Shown here: one piece after another, positions 1 through 8,630 of the stretch
Position numbering within the stretch: position 1 is the first letter of the stretch
How the letters are laid out: every line of letters begins with the position of its first letter
Assembly: GCF_005377625.1 (NCBI RefSeq)
Contig: NZ_CP040098.1
Location: 2,163,501 to 2,227,500 of the forward strand
DNA from: Desulfoglaeba alkanexedens ALDC
GTDB lineage: Bacteria > Desulfobacterota > Syntrophobacteria > Syntrophobacterales > DSM-9756
Length of the DNA: 64,000 nucleotides
Direction of reading: 5' to 3'
Notes under the pieces: model-generated
Told to the model about the DNA's origin: nothing
The model's database searches: none
What the model saw: only the letters and a program-made list of their open reading frames with translations
Position numbers and translations under genes: made by a program

Positions 1-55
1 GCCAAATTCTATTTCCCCTCCCCTTGTGGGAGGGGATTAAGGGGAGGGGGATTTT
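1..55 (+). repeat. Dispersed CCCCTCCCC-rich repeat, copy 1
   Basis: An AATTCTATTTCCCCTCCCC head is followed by a short GTGGGAGGGG arm and ATTAAGGGGAGGGGG. The same unit recurs near 48191-48255 in this orientation and near 15340-15400 inverted. The C-rich and G-rich arms can pair into a hairpin. It lies in the space after the gatA stop codon. No coding capacity or transposase is associated. The rest of 56-157 holds nothing I recognise. Confidence 0.75.
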
Positions 56-157
56 TTGACATTCGGAGGGCTTCCAAGCCCTGGACACCTGCGGGATGGA
101 TGCCGGTCCCGGCCGAGGGGCGTTCGACGGGGTCACGCGAAAGGCAATCGGCGTTCG

Positions 158-206
158 AAGGAACCTCAGAGCCCGACTTTCGTGAGCTTGTTTTTGGACA
201 ACCTCT
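158..206. repeat. Dispersed hairpin repeat, copy A (downstream of gatA)
   Basis: About 49 bp beginning AAGGAACCTCAGAGCCCGA and containing TGAGCTTGTTTTTGGACAA matches 36858-36905 with only a few differences. The arms GAGCTTG and CAACCTC pair with one mismatch around TTTTTGGA; the second copy pairs perfectly. It abuts the gatA stop codon, so it could act in transcript 3'-end formation, but there is no clear U tract on the gatA strand. Confidence 0.6.
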
Positions 207-1669
207 CAGTCCAGGTCCGGCTTCCTCTTGACCTCCGGCAGGGCCTGTTCGAAGTGCCAGGCGACCTGAAGCACCCGGTCTTCACGAAAGTGAGGTCCCA
301 GGATCTGCAACCCGATGGGAAGGCCTTCCCGGGTGAACCCGCACGGCACGGAGACACCCGGCACCCCAGCCAGGCTGGCGGGAAGCGTGAAGACGTCGCT
401 CAGGTACATCTGGAGGGGGTCGTCGGTTTTTTCGCCGATCTTGAACGCGGGGAAGGGACTCACGGGTGCCAGGATGGCGTCGCACACCTTGAAGGCTTCG
501 ATGAAGTCGTTGCGGATGAGCGTCCGAACCTGAGACGCCTTTCGGTAGTAGGCGTCGTAATAGCCTGCCGAGAGGCTGTAAGTTCCCAGCATGACCCGGC
601 GTTTCACTTCGGGGCCGAATCCTCGGGAACGGGTCAGACAGTACATGGAAAGCAGATCCTTCGCTTCTTCCACCCGGTATCCGTATTTCACGCCGTCATA
701 GCGCGCCAGATTGGAGCTGGCTTCCGCCGGGGCGATGATGTAATAGGCGGCGACTCCGTATTCCGTGTGCGGGAGCGACACTTCTACCCGCCGGGCCCCG
801 AGACGTTCGCAGGTACCGATGGCTTTTTCCACCGCATCGGCGACATCGGGATCGGTCCCTTCCACAAAATATTCCTTCGGAATGCCGAGCCGAAGGCCTT
901 GGACGGGCCGTCTCAAGGCGGCCGCGTAGTCCTCCACCGAAATGTCCACGGACGTGGAATCCCTGGGGTCGTGTCCCGCCACGGCCTGGAGCACCAGGGC
1001 CGCGTCTTCCACGTCCTTGGTGATGGGTCCGATCTGGTCCAGCGAGGAAGCGAAAGCGACCAATCCGTAGCGGGAAACGCGGCCGTAGGTCGGTTTCAAC
1101 CCAACCACGGAACAAAAGGATGCCGGCTGGCGGATGGACCCTCCTGTGTCCGTCCCGATGGCCGCCGCGCAAAGGTCCGCCGCTACGGCCGCCGTGGACC
1201 CACCGCTGGAGCCGCCGGAGACCCGTTCCGTATCCCAGGGATTTCGAACCGCGCCGAATGCGGAATTCTCGTTGGACGATCCCATGGCGAACTCGTCCAT
1301 GTTCGTTTTGCCCAAAAAGATCGCACCTGCGCCTTTGAGGCGTTCGACGGCGGTGGCGTCGAAAGGCGGCCGGAAGTTTTCGAGGATACGCGATCCGCAG
1401 GTGGTTCGGACTCCCTTGGTGCACAGAACGTCTTTCAGCGCCAGGGGCATCCCGGCAAGCGGCTTTTCCCGGACATCAGGGCGATCCCGGTCTATCTCCT
1501 CGGCCTGGGCAAGGGCTTGGTCGGCGAGCACGGTGATGAAGGCGTTGAGTCGCGCATCGACGGCCTCGATCCGGCGAAGGAAGGCGCTCACGATTTCGAC
1601 GGCGCTCACTTCTTTTCGCGCCAGGAGGTCACGGAGTTCGTGCAAGGTCAAGGCGTGGAGCTGCGGCAT
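206..1669 (-). CDS. gatA: Asp-tRNA(Asn)/Glu-tRNA(Gln) amidotransferase subunit A
   Basis: GatA is the amidase subunit of GatCAB. It releases ammonia from glutamine or asparagine so that misacylated Glu-tRNA(Gln) or Asp-tRNA(Asn) can be amidated in the cytoplasm. The 487-residue protein is full length. The amidase signature is visible: the catalytic Lys in PLALKDVLC, and the Ser-cis-Ser-Lys scaffold in the Gly/Ser-rich [15 protein letters not shown] stretch. The start ATG lies 25 bp after gatC on the same strand, so the two form an operon. gatB is not in the window. The likely ribosome site (CAGGTG) is weak, which fits coupling to gatC. A gat operon implies that the organism makes Asn-tRNA or Gln-tRNA indirectly. 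Confidence 0.97.
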   Translation of the reverse strand: MPQLHALTLHELRDLLARKEVSAVEIVSAFLRRIEAVDARLNAFITVLADQALAQAEEIDRDRPDVREKPLAGMPLALKDVLCTKGVRTTCGSRILENFRPPFDATAVERLKGAGAIFLGKTNMDEFAMGSSNENSAFGAVRNPWDTERVSGGSSGGSTAAVAADLCAAAIGTDTGGSIRQPASFCSVVGLKPTYGRVSRYGLVAFASSLDQIGPITKDVEDAALVLQAVAGHDPRDSTSVDISVEDYAAALRRPVQGLRLGIPKEYFVEGTDPDVADAVEKAIGTCERLGARRVEVSLPHTEYGVAAYYIIAPAEASSNLARYDGVKYGYRVEEAKDLLSMYCLTRSRGFGPEVKRRVMLGTYSLSAGYYDAYYRKASQVRTLIRNDFIEAFKVCDAILAPVSPFPAFKIGEKTDDPLQMYLSDVFTLPASLAGVPGVSVPCGFTREGLPIGLQILGPHFREDRVLQVAWHFEQALPEVKRKPDLD

Positions 1670-1694
1670 GGGGGCACCTGCTTCAAAGGGGTTT

Positions 1695-1985
1695 TCAGAT
1701 CACCTTCGGAACGACGAAACTCACCCCGTCGGTCCGAGGAGCGTTCGCCAAACCGGCCTGCCGTTCCAAGGAAGGCCGGACGTCGTCGGAGCGGAAGACG
1801 TTCTGGATCTGGATGGCGTGGGTCGTGGGTTCCACCTGAGACGTATCCACCTGGTTCAGCTTTTCGATGTAGCCCAGGATGCTGTTGAGCTGACGGGTCA
1901 TGCGCTCCACTTCGGTGTCGTCCAGTTCGAGCCGCGCCAACTCGGCCACGTGGCGGACTTCCTCTATCGTGATCTTTTCGGTCAT
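1695..1985 (-). CDS. gatC: Asp-tRNA(Asn)/Glu-tRNA(Gln) amidotransferase subunit C
   Basis: This 96-residue GatC wraps between GatA and GatB and stabilises the GatCAB complex. The family pattern is clear: [16 protein letters not shown] near the N-terminus, then [17 protein letters not shown], then a C-terminal [10 protein letters not shown]-like segment (here [11 protein letters not shown]) and the closing VPKVI. An upstream in-frame ATG would give 106 residues. The ATG at 1985 is preferred because GGGGAGA sits about 7 bases before it, and the family normally starts M-x-x-I-T-x-E-E-V. It is the first gene of a gatCA pair. Confidence 0.95.
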   Translation of the reverse strand: MTEKITIEEVRHVAELARLELDDTEVERMTRQLNSILGYIEKLNQVDTSQVEPTTHAIQIQNVFRSDDVRPSLERQAGLANAPRTDGVSFVVPKVI

Positions 1986-2361
1986 CTGCATTCTCCCCGC
2001 CCGGTCCATCGGCATCTCAGGGCCGAACCGGCCCTCCCTGATCGCTTTTTGAAATCGCCGCCCTCTCGGGTGCTTTTCGGGCTGCGAGAGCGGTGGGTGT
2101 TGCGAGAGTTAGTCTCTACCACAGACCGATCCTCCACGACAAGCGTGTGGCTTGCCGGCCTGCCTGCCGGCAGGTAGGCGACCCCCGTCACGGTCAAGGC
2201 TGCTCCCATCAAGGGATCAGAATCACTGACTTTTGACTGCCGAACGGGCTCCTGGAATATCGAGAAGGCTTGACACCGGAGGCGGGCCTGGGGGATATGG
2301 AGGCGCCGCCGGCGGGAACGGCCGGGGAAATCGACAAGCAAAACCGAAGGCGAAGGAACGC
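1986..2361. other. Divergent intergenic region between gatC and helicase
   Basis: No gene is seen in these 376 bp. On the plus strand, TTGACT at 2233-2238 and GAATAT at 2255-2260 (16-bp spacer) form a plausible but unproven sigma-70 promoter for the helicase. A near-palindrome around CCTGCCGGCAGG at about 2158-2179 resembles dispersed GC-rich repeats. Confidence 0.4.
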
Positions 2362-4257
2362 ATGCTGGAACTTTCGGAAGAGCAGCGGAAAGCGGTGGAG
2401 TACGTGGACGGGCCGTCGCTGGTGACGGCGGGCGCCGGAAGCGGAAAGACTCGAACCCTTACGGCCAAGATCGCCCACCTGGTGAACCGGCTCGGCCATG
2501 ATCCGGCTCGGATCCTCGCCATCACCTTCACCAACAAGGCGGCCGGCGAAATGAAAAGCCGCCTGCGGGCGGTCACGGGCCGACCGGCCGAAGCCTTCCC
2601 CTGGGTTCGCACTTTCCACAGCGCCTGTTTTCAGATCCTCAAGGAGCACTGCGAGGTTCTGGGCTATCAGAAGCCCCTCACCATCCACTCGGAATACCAG
2701 CAGAAGACCAATCTGAAGAGAGTGCTCGGACGACTGGACCTCGATCCCAAGCTTCTCAACCCGATGCGGGCGGCCATTTCCCGGGCCAAGAATTCGGAAA
2801 ATCCCTGGCACGCCCTGGACCATTCCTTCCGCGTTCCGAGAAAACGGGAAGCTTACGAACTCTATAACGAACTCCTGGTACAGCAGAACGCTGTGGACTT
2901 TGACGACATCCTGATGCTCACCCGGGACCTGCTCCGAAACTACGGCGAAGTGCGTGAAATCTGCCGGGGACTCTTCGATTATATCCTGATCGATGAGTTC
3001 CAGGATTCCAACGCCATCCAGAACGAAATCGTCGACCTGCTCCTGAGAGACGGCCGGCTGACGGTGGTGGGCGACGACTACCAGAGCATATACCGGTTTC
3101 GCGGCGCCGATCCGGTGCATTTCATCCGCTTTCCGGAAAAGTTCCCCGGGGCCGCGGTGTTCCGACTCGAGGAGAACTACCGCTCGACCGAAGCCATCGT
3201 GAAGGCTGCGGAAGCCCTGATCGCTCACAACCGGTACCGGATCGAAAAGACCTGCTTCAGCCGGCGTTCGGGCCCTCCCGTCGCCGTCCGAGGCTTTACG
3301 GGCGAAGACCTCGAAGCGGCCTGGGTGGCCGACTGCTGCTGGCAATACCATCTTTACGAGAAGATCCCCCTGGATCAGATGGCCGTCCTCTACCGCACCC
3401 GCTTCTGTTCGCTCGCTTTTGAACGTGCTTTCCGTTCGTCGGGGATACCCTATCAATTGATGGGGGGACGGGGATTCTTCGAACGGAGGGAAGTGCAGGA
3501 CATCAACGCCTACCTTGTCGCCAGTGTCAATCCGAGGGATGACGCCTCATTCGAACGGATCGTGAACGTCCCCAGGCGGGGCATTGGTTCCGGAACCCTT
3601 CAGAAGATCATGGGCTACAAGGCGGGGCCGCTTTCGATGCAGGAGGCCTGCCGGCTGGCCTTTGAAGACGGCGTTCTCCCGAAGAAGACGGCGAAGGAAC
3701 TGGGGCGACTCCTCCATCTACTGGAAAGCCTCGGCCGGGAAAGACCCGATCGGGCCATCCGCCGGATCCTGGAAGAAACCGGCTATGTGGAGTATCTGGA
3801 AGCCTTTGCGGAAAATGAACGCGATGCCGGAGAGCGCCTGGAGAACATCGAACAGATGGTGCACGCGGCTTCTCAGAAACAGACCATCGCCGAATACCTG
3901 GAAGACTGCGCCCTACTTCGGGAAGACCAGGACGACGCCGACGACGGCCACGGGGTGCGGCTTTCCACCTTCCACGCCGCCAAGGGACTGGAATACCGGG
4001 TGGTTTTCGTTGCGGGCGTGGAAGAGGGGCTGCTGCCTCACTGGCGGTCGGTAACGGTCGGGACCGGCCAGGAGGGCGGGGCGCTGGAAAACGAGGCGGG
4101 AATCGAGGAAGAGCGGCGCCTGCTTTACGTGGCCATGACCCGGGCTTCGGAGCGGCTGCACCTCAGCTGGTGCCGCACCCGGAGGGGCGAACTTGTGAGC
4201 CCCAGCCGCTTCCTGGACGAACTTCCGGAAGGCTTGATTGTTCGAGAAGATTTGTGA
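2362..4257 (+). CDS. UvrD/Rep/PcrA-family superfamily 1 DNA helicase
   Basis: This is an ATP-dependent 3'-5' DNA helicase of superfamily 1, of the kind used in repair or replication restart. The 631-residue protein shows the motifs in order: Q-motif LSEEQRKAVEY, Walker A GAGSGKT, motif Ia ITFTNKAAGEM, Walker B LIDEFQDSN, motif III VVGDDYQSIYRFRGA, motif IV LEENYRST, motif V STFHAAKGLEYRVVF, and motif VI LLYVAMTRASERL. The open frame extends upstream to 2233, but ATG 2362 has AAGGAA just before it and gives the family N-terminus. At this length it could be Rep-, PcrA- or UvrD-like, so no symbol is given. It is transcribed divergently from gatCA. Confidence 0.93.
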   Translation: MLELSEEQRKAVEYVDGPSLVTAGAGSGKTRTLTAKIAHLVNRLGHDPARILAITFTNKAAGEMKSRLRAVTGRPAEAFPWVRTFHSACFQILKEHCEVLGYQKPLTIHSEYQQKTNLKRVLGRLDLDPKLLNPMRAAISRAKNSENPWHALDHSFRVPRKREAYELYNELLVQQNAVDFDDILMLTRDLLRNYGEVREICRGLFDYILIDEFQDSNAIQNEIVDLLLRDGRLTVVGDDYQSIYRFRGADPVHFIRFPEKFPGAAVFRLEENYRSTEAIVKAAEALIAHNRYRIEKTCFSRRSGPPVAVRGFTGEDLEAAWVADCCWQYHLYEKIPLDQMAVLYRTRFCSLAFERAFRSSGIPYQLMGGRGFFERREVQDINAYLVASVNPRDDASFERIVNVPRRGIGSGTLQKIMGYKAGPLSMQEACRLAFEDGVLPKKTAKELGRLLHLLESLGRERPDRAIRRILEETGYVEYLEAFAENERDAGERLENIEQMVHAASQKQTIAEYLEDCALLREDQDDADDGHGVRLSTFHAAKGLEYRVVFVAGVEEGLLPHWRSVTVGTGQEGGALENEAGIEEERRLLYVAMTRASERLHLSWCRTRRGELVSPSRFLDELPEGLIVREDL

Positions 4258-4282
4258 CCGGCACGGTCCCCTCGCGGACGAA

Positions 4283-4307
4283 CGTCGAAGGGCCTTTCGC
4301 TTCGACG
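4283..4307. terminator. Hairpin between convergent genes (weak terminator candidate)
   Basis: CGTCGAAG and CTTCGACG form a perfect 8-bp stem around a 9-base loop between the helicase stop and the convergent small gene. No U tract follows on either strand, so factor-independent termination is doubtful. Confidence 0.3.
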
Positions 4308-4328
4308 CCCCTCGATCCGCCTCGCGCC

Positions 4329-4631
4329 TCAAGGGCCGCTTCGGAAGACAAAGACGTAGGCCTCGCGGTCCACCGAAACGGTCACATCGCCGCCTCGGGA
4401 TTCCGCGTAGACCAGCCAGCCGGGCTTGTGTTCGTCGCAGCATTCCACTTTGGGGGAATAGGTTCCGGCCTCGCGATCGTACCAGGCGAGAAGCATGGGT
4501 TCCGCCAGTCTTTCGCGCGCTTTTTCTTCGGCGAGCCGCCTGGCCGTCTGGAAATCGACGGTCCCTGACGGCGACCGCACATCAATGGGCTTCGAAAGCA
4601 TTTCTCGTGTCAGGGCCTTGCAGGCCGTCAT
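4329..4631 (-). CDS. Small conserved protein resembling the AF1514 family
   Basis: A 100-residue soluble protein with no signal peptide. The pattern SGTVDFQTARRLAEEKARE, then PMLLAWYDREAGTYSP, then GWLVYAESRGGDVTV and a C-terminal YVFVF resembles the small AF1514-type (DUF5619) proteins of anaerobes. That family assignment is from memory and not certain. GGAGG sits about 7 bases before ATG 4631, which rules out the upstream in-frame ATG at 4676. There are two adjacent Cys (VECCDE) but no metal-binding pattern. Function is unknown, and the gene is alone on its strand. Confidence 0.75.
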   Translation of the reverse strand: MTACKALTREMLSKPIDVRSPSGTVDFQTARRLAEEKARERLAEPMLLAWYDREAGTYSPKVECCDEHKPGWLVYAESRGGDVTVSVDREAYVFVFRSGP

Positions 4632-4868
4632 GGTATGCCTCCTTCGATCCTTCGGAACATCCGCCCCTTCGAACACTGAGAGGCCGTTTTCCCTGGCGGT
4701 TTTTTGCGGCCGTAGAATTCAAGCGGCGCTGCCGGAAATTCCCGGCCGAAATCGGATGACACCGCAGTCGGACGGTGATAAAGATGAACCCAAAAAAAAC
4801 GGATCCTGCCGGCAATGGGAAGATGCGGTGTGAACCCGGCCGGTGGGTGAGACAAGGAGCCAGCCGCC

Positions 4869-5072
4869 GTGAGTACCGTCATGCCTGAAGGCGAAAGCAT
4901 CCGAAAGGCCGTCAAGTGGGTTTCCGACAACCTTGAAGAAGACCCCTGCCGGTCCGTCAAGAAGCTGGTGAACGAAGCGATCGTCCGGTTCGATCTCTCG
5001 CCGGTGGACAGCGAGTTCCTGATCCGACTCTATTGCTCCAAGGAAAAGGCCCAGACAGCCTCGCCGGATTGA
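4869..5072 (+). CDS. Small conserved hypothetical protein
   Basis: A 67-residue protein, mainly predicted helix (GESIRKAVKWVSDNLEED, then SVKKLVNEAIVRFDL). The start is GTG 4869, because AAGGAG lies nine bases before it; the in-frame ATG at 4881 would be 21 bases from that site. There are no transmembrane segments and only two Cys. I do not recognise a characterised family. Its coding bias and good ribosome site argue that it is real. It converges on the ferredoxin gene. Confidence 0.7.
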   Translation: MSTVMPEGESIRKAVKWVSDNLEEDPCRSVKKLVNEAIVRFDLSPVDSEFLIRLYCSKEKAQTASPD

Positions 5073-5081
5073 AATCGGGTT

Positions 5082-5125
5082 CCGCCCGGCCGCTCGGGCG
5101 GGTTCCGGCGTCCGCCCGCCTTTCT
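5082..5125 (+). terminator. GC-rich hairpins between convergent genes
   Basis: CCGCCCG/CGGGCGG (5082-5101) and an alternative GGGCGG...CCGCCC pairing (5096-5119) precede GCCTTTCT. Their position between two convergent stop codons suggests a terminator, although the U tract is short and overlaps the ferredoxin stop. Confidence 0.35.
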
Positions 5126-5318
5126 ATTCCGTTATGACGATCGCTTCGTTGGGACATCTGCGGGCCACTTCCCGGCACTTGCCGTGAAGGCGGGGCGGGA
5201 TTTCGTCAAGTACGGCCACGGCCTTCTTGCTTCCCTCCTGGAAACGGAAGACTTCCGGGCATTCCTTGACGCAGATGCCGATGGTGCCGCACTTCATCTG
5301 GTCCACTGCCACTTTCAT
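5124..5318 (-). CDS. Single-cluster ferredoxin with incomplete Cys motif
   Basis: A 64-residue acidic electron carrier. The Cys are at 10, 16, 20, 48 and 55 (KCGTIGICVKECPEVF, GKCREVARRCPNEAI). This is the spacing of Pyrococcus furiosus ferredoxin, where C11, residue 14, C17 and C56 hold the cluster and C21 and C48 form a disulfide. Here the second ligand position is Ile13, not Cys or Asp, so a [3Fe-4S] cluster or an exchangeable iron site is expected. GGAGGAG precedes ATG 5318. A much longer open frame runs upstream but lacks coding character. The gene is monocistronic, and its redox partner is not evident. Confidence 0.88.
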   Translation of the reverse strand: MKVAVDQMKCGTIGICVKECPEVFRFQEGSKKAVAVLDEIPPRLHGKCREVARRCPNEAIVITE

Positions 5319-5639
5319 CGCTCGCTCCTCCTGCCGGCTGTCGGCGGCTTCGCTGGTTGCGGGGGGCGCACCTCCCGAAACGTTCTTTTTCTGATCGATA
5401 ACCCGTCGCAAGGCATCTTTCAACGTTTGAACGCAGTGAGCGGTTCCGGAACCGGATCGCCTTCCCGGAACCGGGCGGGGCGCAGCGGGGTGGCAGGGGT
5501 GGATTGTTTCTTTGAAAAGTCGGGCGATAAGGTGTAGTTTGCCGAAAATCGGCGGATTGGAGGGATTCAGCCGTTTTCGAATAGAGGCGGCGCTACGGAG
5601 CCAGGCTATAGATCCTGTGAATCGAGAGGGGGAGTACGG
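5319..5639. other. Divergent intergenic region, ferredoxin / ilvE
   Basis: No gene is seen. On the plus strand TTGAAA (5512-5517), a 17-bp spacer and TAGTTT (5535-5540) form a weak promoter candidate for ilvE, leaving a leader of about 95 bases. GCCGA/TCGGC at 5541-5553 could fold as a small hairpin. No T-box or known riboswitch was recognised. Confidence 0.3.
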
Positions 5640-6713
5640 ATGAAGATCGTGATTCAACCCGCACGACCGGAACAGCGGCGCGACAGGCCTGCGGGCGACA
5701 AGCTGGTGTTCGGTAAAAACTTCAGTGATCACATGTTCCTCATGGACTACCGGGAAAATGGTGGCTGGCGGGATCCCAGGGTGGTGCCTTACGATAATCT
5801 GACCATGGATCCGGCGGCCATGGTGCTCCACTATGGCCAGGGCATCTTCGAGGGGCTCAAGGCCTATCGCTGGGCCGACGGACGCATCCACCTCTTTCGC
5901 CCTGAAAAGAACGTGGAACGGTTCAATCGGTCGGCACGCCGCATGTGCTTGCCCGAGGTGGATCCGAATCTCCATCTGGAGGCCATAGAAGCCCTGGTCC
6001 GGATCGATGCGGAGTGGGTCCCGCGGAGCGCGGGTTCCTCGCTTTACATCCGGCCCACCATGATCGCGACCGAAGCGGCCCTGGGCGTGCGCCCGGCTCA
6101 TGAATGCCTCTTCTACATCATCACCGGACCTGTAGGTGCCTACTACCCTGAGGGGTTCAATCCGGTGAGAATTTATGTTTCGGACGAGTACGTGCGGACG
6201 GTTCGGGGCGGCCTGGGGGAAGCCAAGACCATGGCCAACTACGCGGCGAGCCTTTACGCCCAGGAAATCGCAAAGAAAAAAGGCTTCACCCAGGTGCTCT
6301 GGCTCGATGCCGTGGAACGGCGCTACGTGGAGGAAGTGGGGACCATGAACATCTTCTTCCGGATCGACGACGAACTGGTGACCCCGCCGCTCACCGGGAG
6401 CATTCTTCCGGGCATCACCCGCGATTCGGTGATCCAGCTGGCCGGGCACTGGGGAATCAAGGTGACTGAGCGGCTCATCAGCATCGACGAGGTGATGGAA
6501 ACCATAGAGACCGGGGCCATGAAGGAGATCTTCGGAGCCGGCACGGCGGCTGTCATTTCCCCGGTTGGTTCTCTTTTTTTCAAGGAGAAGACTTACAAGG
6601 TCCAGGACGGCGGTGTGGGCGAATGGTCCCGGCGGCTCTTCGATGAAATCACGGGCATCCAATACGGAGAAAAGGAAGACCCCTTCGGCTGGGTGAGGGA
6701 AGTCAAGCCATGA
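5640..6713 (+). CDS. ilvE: Branched-chain amino acid aminotransferase
   Basis: This PLP-dependent fold-type IV enzyme interconverts Leu, Ile and Val with their 2-oxo acids, using glutamate/2-oxoglutarate. The 357-residue length and N-terminal layout match the class II bacterial/eukaryotic-type enzymes. Visible marks are HYGQGIFEGLKAYRW, YIRPTMIATEAALGV, the PLP lysine K196 in GGLGEAKTMANYAAS, EEVGTMNIFF, and LTGSILPGITRDSV. ATG 5640 is preceded by GAGGGGGAG. It is a single gene followed by a strong terminator. In an organism that also has iorAB, it may serve either biosynthesis or amino-acid catabolism. Confidence 0.95.
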   Translation: MKIVIQPARPEQRRDRPAGDKLVFGKNFSDHMFLMDYRENGGWRDPRVVPYDNLTMDPAAMVLHYGQGIFEGLKAYRWADGRIHLFRPEKNVERFNRSARRMCLPEVDPNLHLEAIEALVRIDAEWVPRSAGSSLYIRPTMIATEAALGVRPAHECLFYIITGPVGAYYPEGFNPVRIYVSDEYVRTVRGGLGEAKTMANYAASLYAQEIAKKKGFTQVLWLDAVERRYVEEVGTMNIFFRIDDELVTPPLTGSILPGITRDSVIQLAGHWGIKVTERLISIDEVMETIETGAMKEIFGAGTAAVISPVGSLFFKEKTYKVQDGGVGEWSRRLFDEITGIQYGEKEDPFGWVREVKP

Positions 6714-6844
6714 GAGGGTCGATCCGCCCGCTGGTTCGGCCGTCGCTGAAATGTAACAGACAAGGGGTTGAATTCCATTCGGCAGGTGGTTACCTAAGAA
6801 TCAGGTAGGCCGACATCACGTCGCCTTCTCCTAACCCCTCCTAG

Positions 6845-6886
6845 ACCTGCCCGGTTTGACCCCTCCAGCCGGGCAGGTTCTTTTTT
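6845..6886 (+). terminator. Rho-independent terminator after ilvE
   Basis: A perfect 10-bp stem, ACCTGCCCGG (6845-6854) with CCGGGCAGGT (6869-6878), has a 14-base loop and is followed by TCTTTTTT. It lies about 130 bp after the ilvE stop codon. Nothing else was found in 6714-7002. Confidence 0.85.
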
Positions 6887-7002
6887 GACCTTGTGGATGT
6901 CTCTCTGACGCGCCGGGGGTGACGCCTCAACCGGGCCCACGTGGTTTGCTCGTTCAGGCATGTTCCAGCAACGGGGCGTCAGCCGCCGCATCGCAGCGGG
7001 TT

Positions 7003-7581
7003 TCAACCGGTATCGACGAAATTCCGGCCGGCCTGGCGGCATTCATCCAAAGCGGCGGGGTGATTTTGGATGTCGCCCTTGTGTTCGATCTGTCGAAAGC
7101 AGAGCTCCCCTGCGTAATCCATGTCCAGGGCGTCGAAGAAATAGTGAAGGGTCAGGGCGGCGCAGTCGAAGAGGCGCTTACCGCGGGTGGCTCCGGCGCT
7201 CAGGAGAAACCCCTTTCGTGCGGAGCGCCGCGACGGCCGTTCTTCGCGCTTTTCCAGTTCACGGCGCATGTAACAGGCCTGGGAACGGTCGATAAGGAGC
7301 TTCAGCTGTCCCGTGACGCCGTAAAAGTAGATGGGGGAGGCGACGACGATCCGGGGGGTGGCTTCAAGGAGGGGGTAGACGTCGGTCATGGCGTCTTCCA
7401 CCACGCATTCGCCCGTTGCTTCGCAGCCGCCGCAGCCGATGCAGCCCTGCATCCTGAGCCGGCGCACGTAGACCCGGATCGGTCGAGCCCCCCCGGCTAC
7501 CGCTCCTTCGAGAAACGCGTCCAGCATGGTGTCTGTGTTCCCCCCTTTTCGAGGTGACCCGTAAATTCCGAGAACGTCCAT
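7003..7581 (-). CDS. Flavodoxin-fold NAD(P)H-dependent FMN reductase / iron-sulfur flavoprotein
   Basis: A 192-residue flavodoxin-like protein. The N-terminus IYGSPRKGGNTDTMLDAFL is the FMN-phosphate loop of the FMN_red/NADPH-dependent family. A Cys-rich insert GCIGCGGCEATGEC is typical of iron-sulfur flavoproteins (Isf-like) and may bind a [4Fe-4S] cluster. ASPIYFYGVTGQLKLLIDR is the conserved flavin-side motif. The start at 7581 has AAGGAG about 9 bases upstream; the longer open frame runs into pyrD. It is the last gene of the minus-strand pgeF-pyrK-pyrD run, 68 bp after pyrD. It probably shuttles electrons from ferredoxin or NAD(P)H, but the acceptor is unknown. Confidence 0.87.
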   Translation of the reverse strand: MDVLGIYGSPRKGGNTDTMLDAFLEGAVAGGARPIRVYVRRLRMQGCIGCGGCEATGECVVEDAMTDVYPLLEATPRIVVASPIYFYGVTGQLKLLIDRSQACYMRRELEKREERPSRRSARKGFLLSAGATRGKRLFDCAALTLHYFFDALDMDYAGELCFRQIEHKGDIQNHPAALDECRQAGRNFVDTG

Positions 7582-7649
7582 GTCAGGAACTCCTTGCGGG
7601 ATGATCGGGCGAGTGCCGGCCGGCTTTCGATTTGGTGTGGCAGGGGCAA

Positions 7650-8630
7650 TCAGAACCGGCACGCTTCTTCGGCAAAGGGAAAGCGGCATTCGGCGTCGAG
7701 TGTCCCGATGTAGTCTTCGATGCGGGAGAGTCCCAAGAAGCGGAGAACGCGTTCGATGCCTTCGAGGATTTCCATGGTGGCCGTAGGGCGGACGAAGTTG
7801 GCGGTCCCCACCTGGATCGCACGGGCGCCCACCAGCAGAAATTCCATGGCGTCCACGGCGCTCGCAATGCCGCCGATCCCGATAACCGGGCAGCGGACGC
7901 TCTGAACCGTTTCGTAGACACACCGGAGAGCGATGGGCTTGATGGCGGGTCCGGAAAGGCCCCCCACCAGGTTCGCCAGCTTGGGGCGGCGCGAAAACGC
8001 GTCCACGGCGAGCGCCGATACGGTGTTGATGCAGGAAACGATGTCGGTTCCGGCGGCTTCCACGGCCTTTGCCACGGCGGCGATGGACGTGACGTTGGGG
8101 GTGAGCTTGGTGATCAGCGGGAGCCGCGTCGCCCGCCTCACTTTTTCCACGAGGTGCCCCGCCATGGCCGGGTCGGCTCCGAAGGCCATGCCGCCTTCCT
8201 TGACGTTGGGGCAGCTGATGTTCAGTTCCAGGGCGGCGATCCCGGCGATGCCGTCCAGTCGGGAGGCCAGCTCAACGTATTGATCCGCCGTGTTTCCCAA
8301 GATGTTCACGATCACGGGCACCCGGCGCGACTGAAGGGCGGGGAGCTTTTCTTCCAGAAATTTATCAATACCCACGTTTTCCAGTCCGATGGCGTTGATC
8401 ATTCCCGACGGGGTTTCGACGATCCGGGGCGGCGGGTTGCCCGCACGCGGCTCCAGCGAAATCCCCTTGACCACCACGGCCCCAAGCCTGGTGAGATCGA
8501 CGAAATCGGCGTATTCTTCCCCGTAGCCGAAGGTGCCGGAAGCCACCATCACGGGATTGGCCAGGGTCAACGGTCCTAGACGCACACGAAGGTCGGTGGC
8601 GTGACCGGCGGCGGCTGCATCTTGTTCCAT
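7650..8630 (-). CDS. pyrD: Dihydroorotate dehydrogenase B, catalytic subunit
   Basis: A class 1B enzyme that oxidises dihydroorotate to orotate in pyrimidine synthesis, passing electrons to PyrK and on to NAD+. The 326-residue protein shows NPVMVASGTFGYGEEY, VVVKGISLEPRAGNPPPR, the active-site base Cys140 in LNISCPNVKEGG, ITKLTPNV, and PVIGIGGIASAVDAMEF. ATG 8630 lies inside the end of pyrK (55-bp overlap), so translation is probably coupled. The longer open frame (to 9206) overlaps pyrK and is not used. The Cys base and the PyrK partner distinguish it from membrane-bound class 2 PyrD. Confidence 0.96.
   Translation of the reverse strand: MEQDAAAAGHATDLRVRLGPLTLANPVMVASGTFGYGEEYADFVDLTRLGAVVVKGISLEPRAGNPPPRIVETPSGMINAIGLENVGIDKFLEEKLPALQSRRVPVIVNILGNTADQYVELASRLDGIAGIAALELNISCPNVKEGGMAFGADPAMAGHLVEKVRRATRLPLITKLTPNVTSIAAVAKAVEAAGTDIVSCINTVSALAVDAFSRRPKLANLVGGLSGPAIKPIALRCVYETVQSVRCPVIGIGGIASAVDAMEFLLVGARAIQVGTANFVRPTATMEILEGIERVLRFLGLSRIEDYIGTLDAECRFPFAEEACRF

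Noticed and set aside
56-1888. A 610-codon open frame opposite gatA and gatC
   Set aside because: It is a GC-rich antisense shadow with no recognisable domain, while gatA and gatC on the other strand have full family motifs.
2209-3456. A 415-codon minus-strand frame opposite the helicase
   Set aside because: It lies wholly over conserved helicase motifs on the other strand and has no family resemblance.
5124-6662. A 512-codon frame ending in the ferredoxin
   Set aside because: Only the last 64 codons look like a protein family, and a strong ribosome site precedes them; the rest overlaps ilvE antisense.
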